Assembly: GCF_000721935.1 (NCBI RefSeq)
Contig: NZ_KL585413.1
Span: 77,953 to 85,156 of the forward strand
Reading direction: 5' to 3'
DNA length: 7,204 nt
DNA from: Streptomyces sp. NRRL WC-3549
GTDB lineage: Bacteria > Actinomycetota > Actinomycetes > Streptomycetales > Streptomycetaceae
In this document: piece by piece, positions 5,489-7,204 of the stretch
Numbering within the stretch: the first letter of the stretch is position 1
Layout: the number at the start of each line of letters is the position of its first letter
Made by a program: the position numbers and the translations under genes
Notes under the pieces: generated by a model
Databases searched by the model: none
What the model was told of the DNA's origin: nothing
Seen by the model: only the letters and a program-made list of their open reading frames with translations

Positions 5489-5752
5489 ATCCCGGAGGAC
5501 CACCACGGCACGATCCGCGACGGGGCCGGCGAACGGCCGCGCACCGCACCACCGCCCGCCGCCGGCAGGGAAGCCCACCCGGCGGACGGGAGCCCCCCTC
5601 CCACGCGGCATCCACCCGCCGGCCGCGTCCCCCTCCGGCCCTTCGGCTCCGGACGCTCCGCCGGGAACCGGCCGGCTGCCGTACGCCGACGCCGCCTCCT
5701 CGGCCGGGACCGTGCCGGCGTCCGCCCTCCACAGAGAGAAGAAGGAAGTGCC
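5489..5752 (+). other. Non-coding gap before the 8-oxoguanine deaminase gene
   Basis: No gene is supported here. With the preceding hairpin, the gene-free stretch between pucL and the deaminase is 312 nt. The sequence is C-rich (runs such as CCCCCCTCCC near 5594), has no convincing -35/-10 pair, and lacks the TCAACA palindrome. The only clear signal is the ribosome binding site GAAGGA (5741-5746), 6 nt before the deaminase ATG. A promoter must lie here if the upstream hairpin stops transcription, but I cannot place it. Confidence 0.5.
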
Positions 5753-7141
5753 ATGGCAGCCCCGGCAGACCCTCAGCGCCTCGTCCTGGAGAACTGTGCG
5801 ATCGCGACCGTCGACGCCCGTGACACCGAGTACGCCTCGGGGCACGTCGTCGTCGCGGACGACCGCATCGAATCCGTCGGCGCCGGCCCGGCCCCCGAGG
5901 GGCTCACCGGAGTCGTACGGCGGATCGACGCCACCGGCCACCTCGCCACCCCGGGCCTGGTCAACACCCACCACCACTTCTACCAGTGGATCACCCGGGG
6001 CCTGGCGACCGACCACCACCTCTTCGACTGGCTCACCGCCCTGTACCCGACGTGGGCCCGCATCGACGAGGCGATGGTCCGCGCCGCCGCCCAGGGCTCA
6101 CTCGCCATGATGGCCCGTGGCGGTGTCACCACCGCGACGGACCACCACTACATCTACCCGCGGGGCTCCGGGGACCTCTCCGGCGCGATCATCGAAGCCG
6201 CCCGCGAGACGGGCCTGCGCTTCACGTTCGCCCGGGGGTCCATGGACCGCGGCGAGAAGGACGGAGGGCTGCCGCCGGACTTCGCCGTCGAGACCCTGGA
6301 GGACGCCCTCGCCGCCACCGAGGCGACGATCGACGCGTACCACGACCCCTCCTCCGGCGCGATGACCCAGATCGCCGTGGCGCCCTGCTCACCCTTCTCG
6401 GTCTCCACCGAACTCCTCGTGCAGGGCGCGGAACTGGCCCGGCGGCGCGGCGTGCGGCTGCACACCCACGGCTCGGAGACCGTCGAGGAGGCGCGGTTCT
6501 GCGAGGAACGGTTCGGCACGGGACCGACCGGCTACTTCGAGAAGACAGGCTGGCTCGGCGACGACGTGTGGATGGCGCACTGCGTCCACATGAACGACGC
6601 GGACATCGCCGCATTCGCCCGCACCGGCACCGGCGTCGCCCACTGCCCGTCGTCCAACGCCCGCCTCGGAGCCGGGATCGCCCGGGTCCCCGACATGCTC
6701 GCCGCCGGTGTCCCGGTCGGCCTCGGCGTCGACGGCACCGCCTCCAACGAGTCGGGCGAGCTCCACACCGAGCTGCGCAACGCGCTGCTGGTCAACCGCC
6801 TCGGCGCCCATCGTGAGAAGGCCCTGAACGCGCGTCAGGCCCTGCGCATGGGGACGTACGGCGGGGCCCAGGTGCTCGGCCGCGCCGGCCAGACCGGCTC
6901 CCTGGAGGCCGGCAAGCTCGCCGACCTCGTCCTGTGGAAGCTGGACACCCTGGCGCACGCCTCCATCGCCGACCCGGTCGCCGCGCTCGTCCTCGGAGCG
7001 GCGGCCCCCGTCACCCTCTCCCTCGTCGGCGGCAGGCCCGTCGTCGAGGACGGCCATCTCGCCACGGTGGACGAGGACGCCGTCGCCCGCGCCACCCGCG
7101 ACGAGGCCCGGCGCCTGGCACGGATCGCCGCCGGAGCCTGA
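5753..7141 (+). CDS. 8-oxoguanine deaminase, amidohydrolase family
   Basis: This zinc-type amidohydrolase of the ATZ/TRZ (guanine deaminase-like) group probably deaminates 8-oxoguanine to urate, feeding the adjacent uricase. The 462 residues show a small N-terminal beta-sandwich, then a TIM barrel. The metal and catalytic set is complete: His73 and His75 in PGLVNTHHHFYQ, His237 and nearby His239 and Glu242 in LHTHGSE, His276 and His279 in AHCVHM, and Asp327 in GVDGTASNES. A C-terminal sandwich segment, GSLEAGKLADLVLWKLD (382-398), is typical. ATG 5753 has GAAGGA 6 nt upstream. It lies 312 nt after pucL with a hairpin between, so it may have its own promoter. Related deaminases of guanine, cytosine or S-adenosylhomocysteine share the fold; the THHHFYQW block and uricase context favour 8-oxoguanine. 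Confidence 0.88.
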   Translation: MAAPADPQRLVLENCAIATVDARDTEYASGHVVVADDRIESVGAGPAPEGLTGVVRRIDATGHLATPGLVNTHHHFYQWITRGLATDHHLFDWLTALYPTWARIDEAMVRAAAQGSLAMMARGGVTTATDHHYIYPRGSGDLSGAIIEAARETGLRFTFARGSMDRGEKDGGLPPDFAVETLEDALAATEATIDAYHDPSSGAMTQIAVAPCSPFSVSTELLVQGAELARRRGVRLHTHGSETVEEARFCEERFGTGPTGYFEKTGWLGDDVWMAHCVHMNDADIAAFARTGTGVAHCPSSNARLGAGIARVPDMLAAGVPVGLGVDGTASNESGELHTELRNALLVNRLGAHREKALNARQALRMGTYGGAQVLGRAGQTGSLEAGKLADLVLWKLDTLAHASIADPVAALVLGAAAPVTLSLVGGRPVVEDGHLATVDEDAVARATRDEARRLARIAAGA

Positions 7142-7176
7142 CAGCCCGAGGCGCAGGCGGCACATCCCCTGACCGG

Positions 7177-7204
7177 CCGGCCGAGGGGGACGGCCCTCGG
7201 CCGG
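7177..7204 (+). terminator. Hairpin terminator after the deaminase gene (at window edge)
   Basis: A perfect 11-bp stem pairs CCGGCCGAGGG (7177-7187) with CCCTCGGCCGG (7194-7204) around a 6-nt loop. It lies 35 nt past the stop. The right arm reaches the last base of the window, so the stem may be longer. Confidence 0.72.

Noticed and set aside
5365..6019. Minus-strand open frames across the pucL-deaminase gap
   Set aside because: Translations are Arg/Gly/Ala-rich without motifs, and they run into the antisense of well-supported genes at both ends.
1..7204. Defence system, mobile element, CRISPR array or biosynthetic cluster
   Set aside because: No transposase, integrase, direct-repeat array, restriction or toxin-type gene is present. 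All genes but two belong clearly to purine and glyoxylate metabolism.

Overview
The window is very GC-rich actinomycete DNA and most likely comes from Streptomyces: GTG/TTG starts, GC-biased third codon positions, compact operons, and protein sequences of Streptomyces type. It is a purine-degradation locus in which an oxidative urate branch and a glyoxylate-recycling branch lie side by side. No tRNA, rRNA, mobile element, CRISPR or attachment-site signal was seen.

Left part, minus strand. A heme catalase is cut by the left edge (only its N-terminal 193 residues are present). Upstream of it is a two-gene unit: hydroxypyruvate isomerase (hyi), then tartronate semialdehyde (2-hydroxy-3-oxopropionate) reductase (glxR). 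A terminator-like structure follows glxR, and the catalase has its own promoter. Middle part, plus strand, divergent from hyi: a small thiamine-binding (DUF77/MTH1187-like) protein overlaps by 4 nt a small regulator-like protein with a C-terminal YheO-type helix-turn-helix. This pair ends at a strong hairpin terminator. Right part, plus strand: a tight operon uraD-uraH-pucL (OHCU decarboxylase, 5-hydroxyisourate hydrolase, uricase) ends at a hairpin. After a 312-nt gap comes an 8-oxoguanine deaminase, followed by a hairpin at the window edge.

How the genes fit together: 8-oxoguanine deaminase makes urate from oxidised guanine. Uricase turns urate into 5-hydroxyisourate plus H2O2, UraH and UraD finish the conversion to S-allantoin, and the catalase can remove the peroxide. 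Allantoin breakdown (enzymes not in this window) gives glyoxylate. Glyoxylate carboligase, also not in this window, would turn that into tartronate semialdehyde, which Hyi and GlxR interconvert and reduce towards glycerate.

The most informative non-coding signal is an identical 15-bp palindrome, TCAACA-N3-TGTTGA, inside an 18-bp exact match. It overlaps the -35 box of both the catalase promoter and the uraD promoter in the same position and orientation, about 2.8 kb apart. This points to one regulator controlling both uricase and the enzyme that removes its peroxide. A different palindrome, CTTCCG-N5-CGGAAG, lies in the hyi leader, which suggests that the glyoxylate branch is under separate control.
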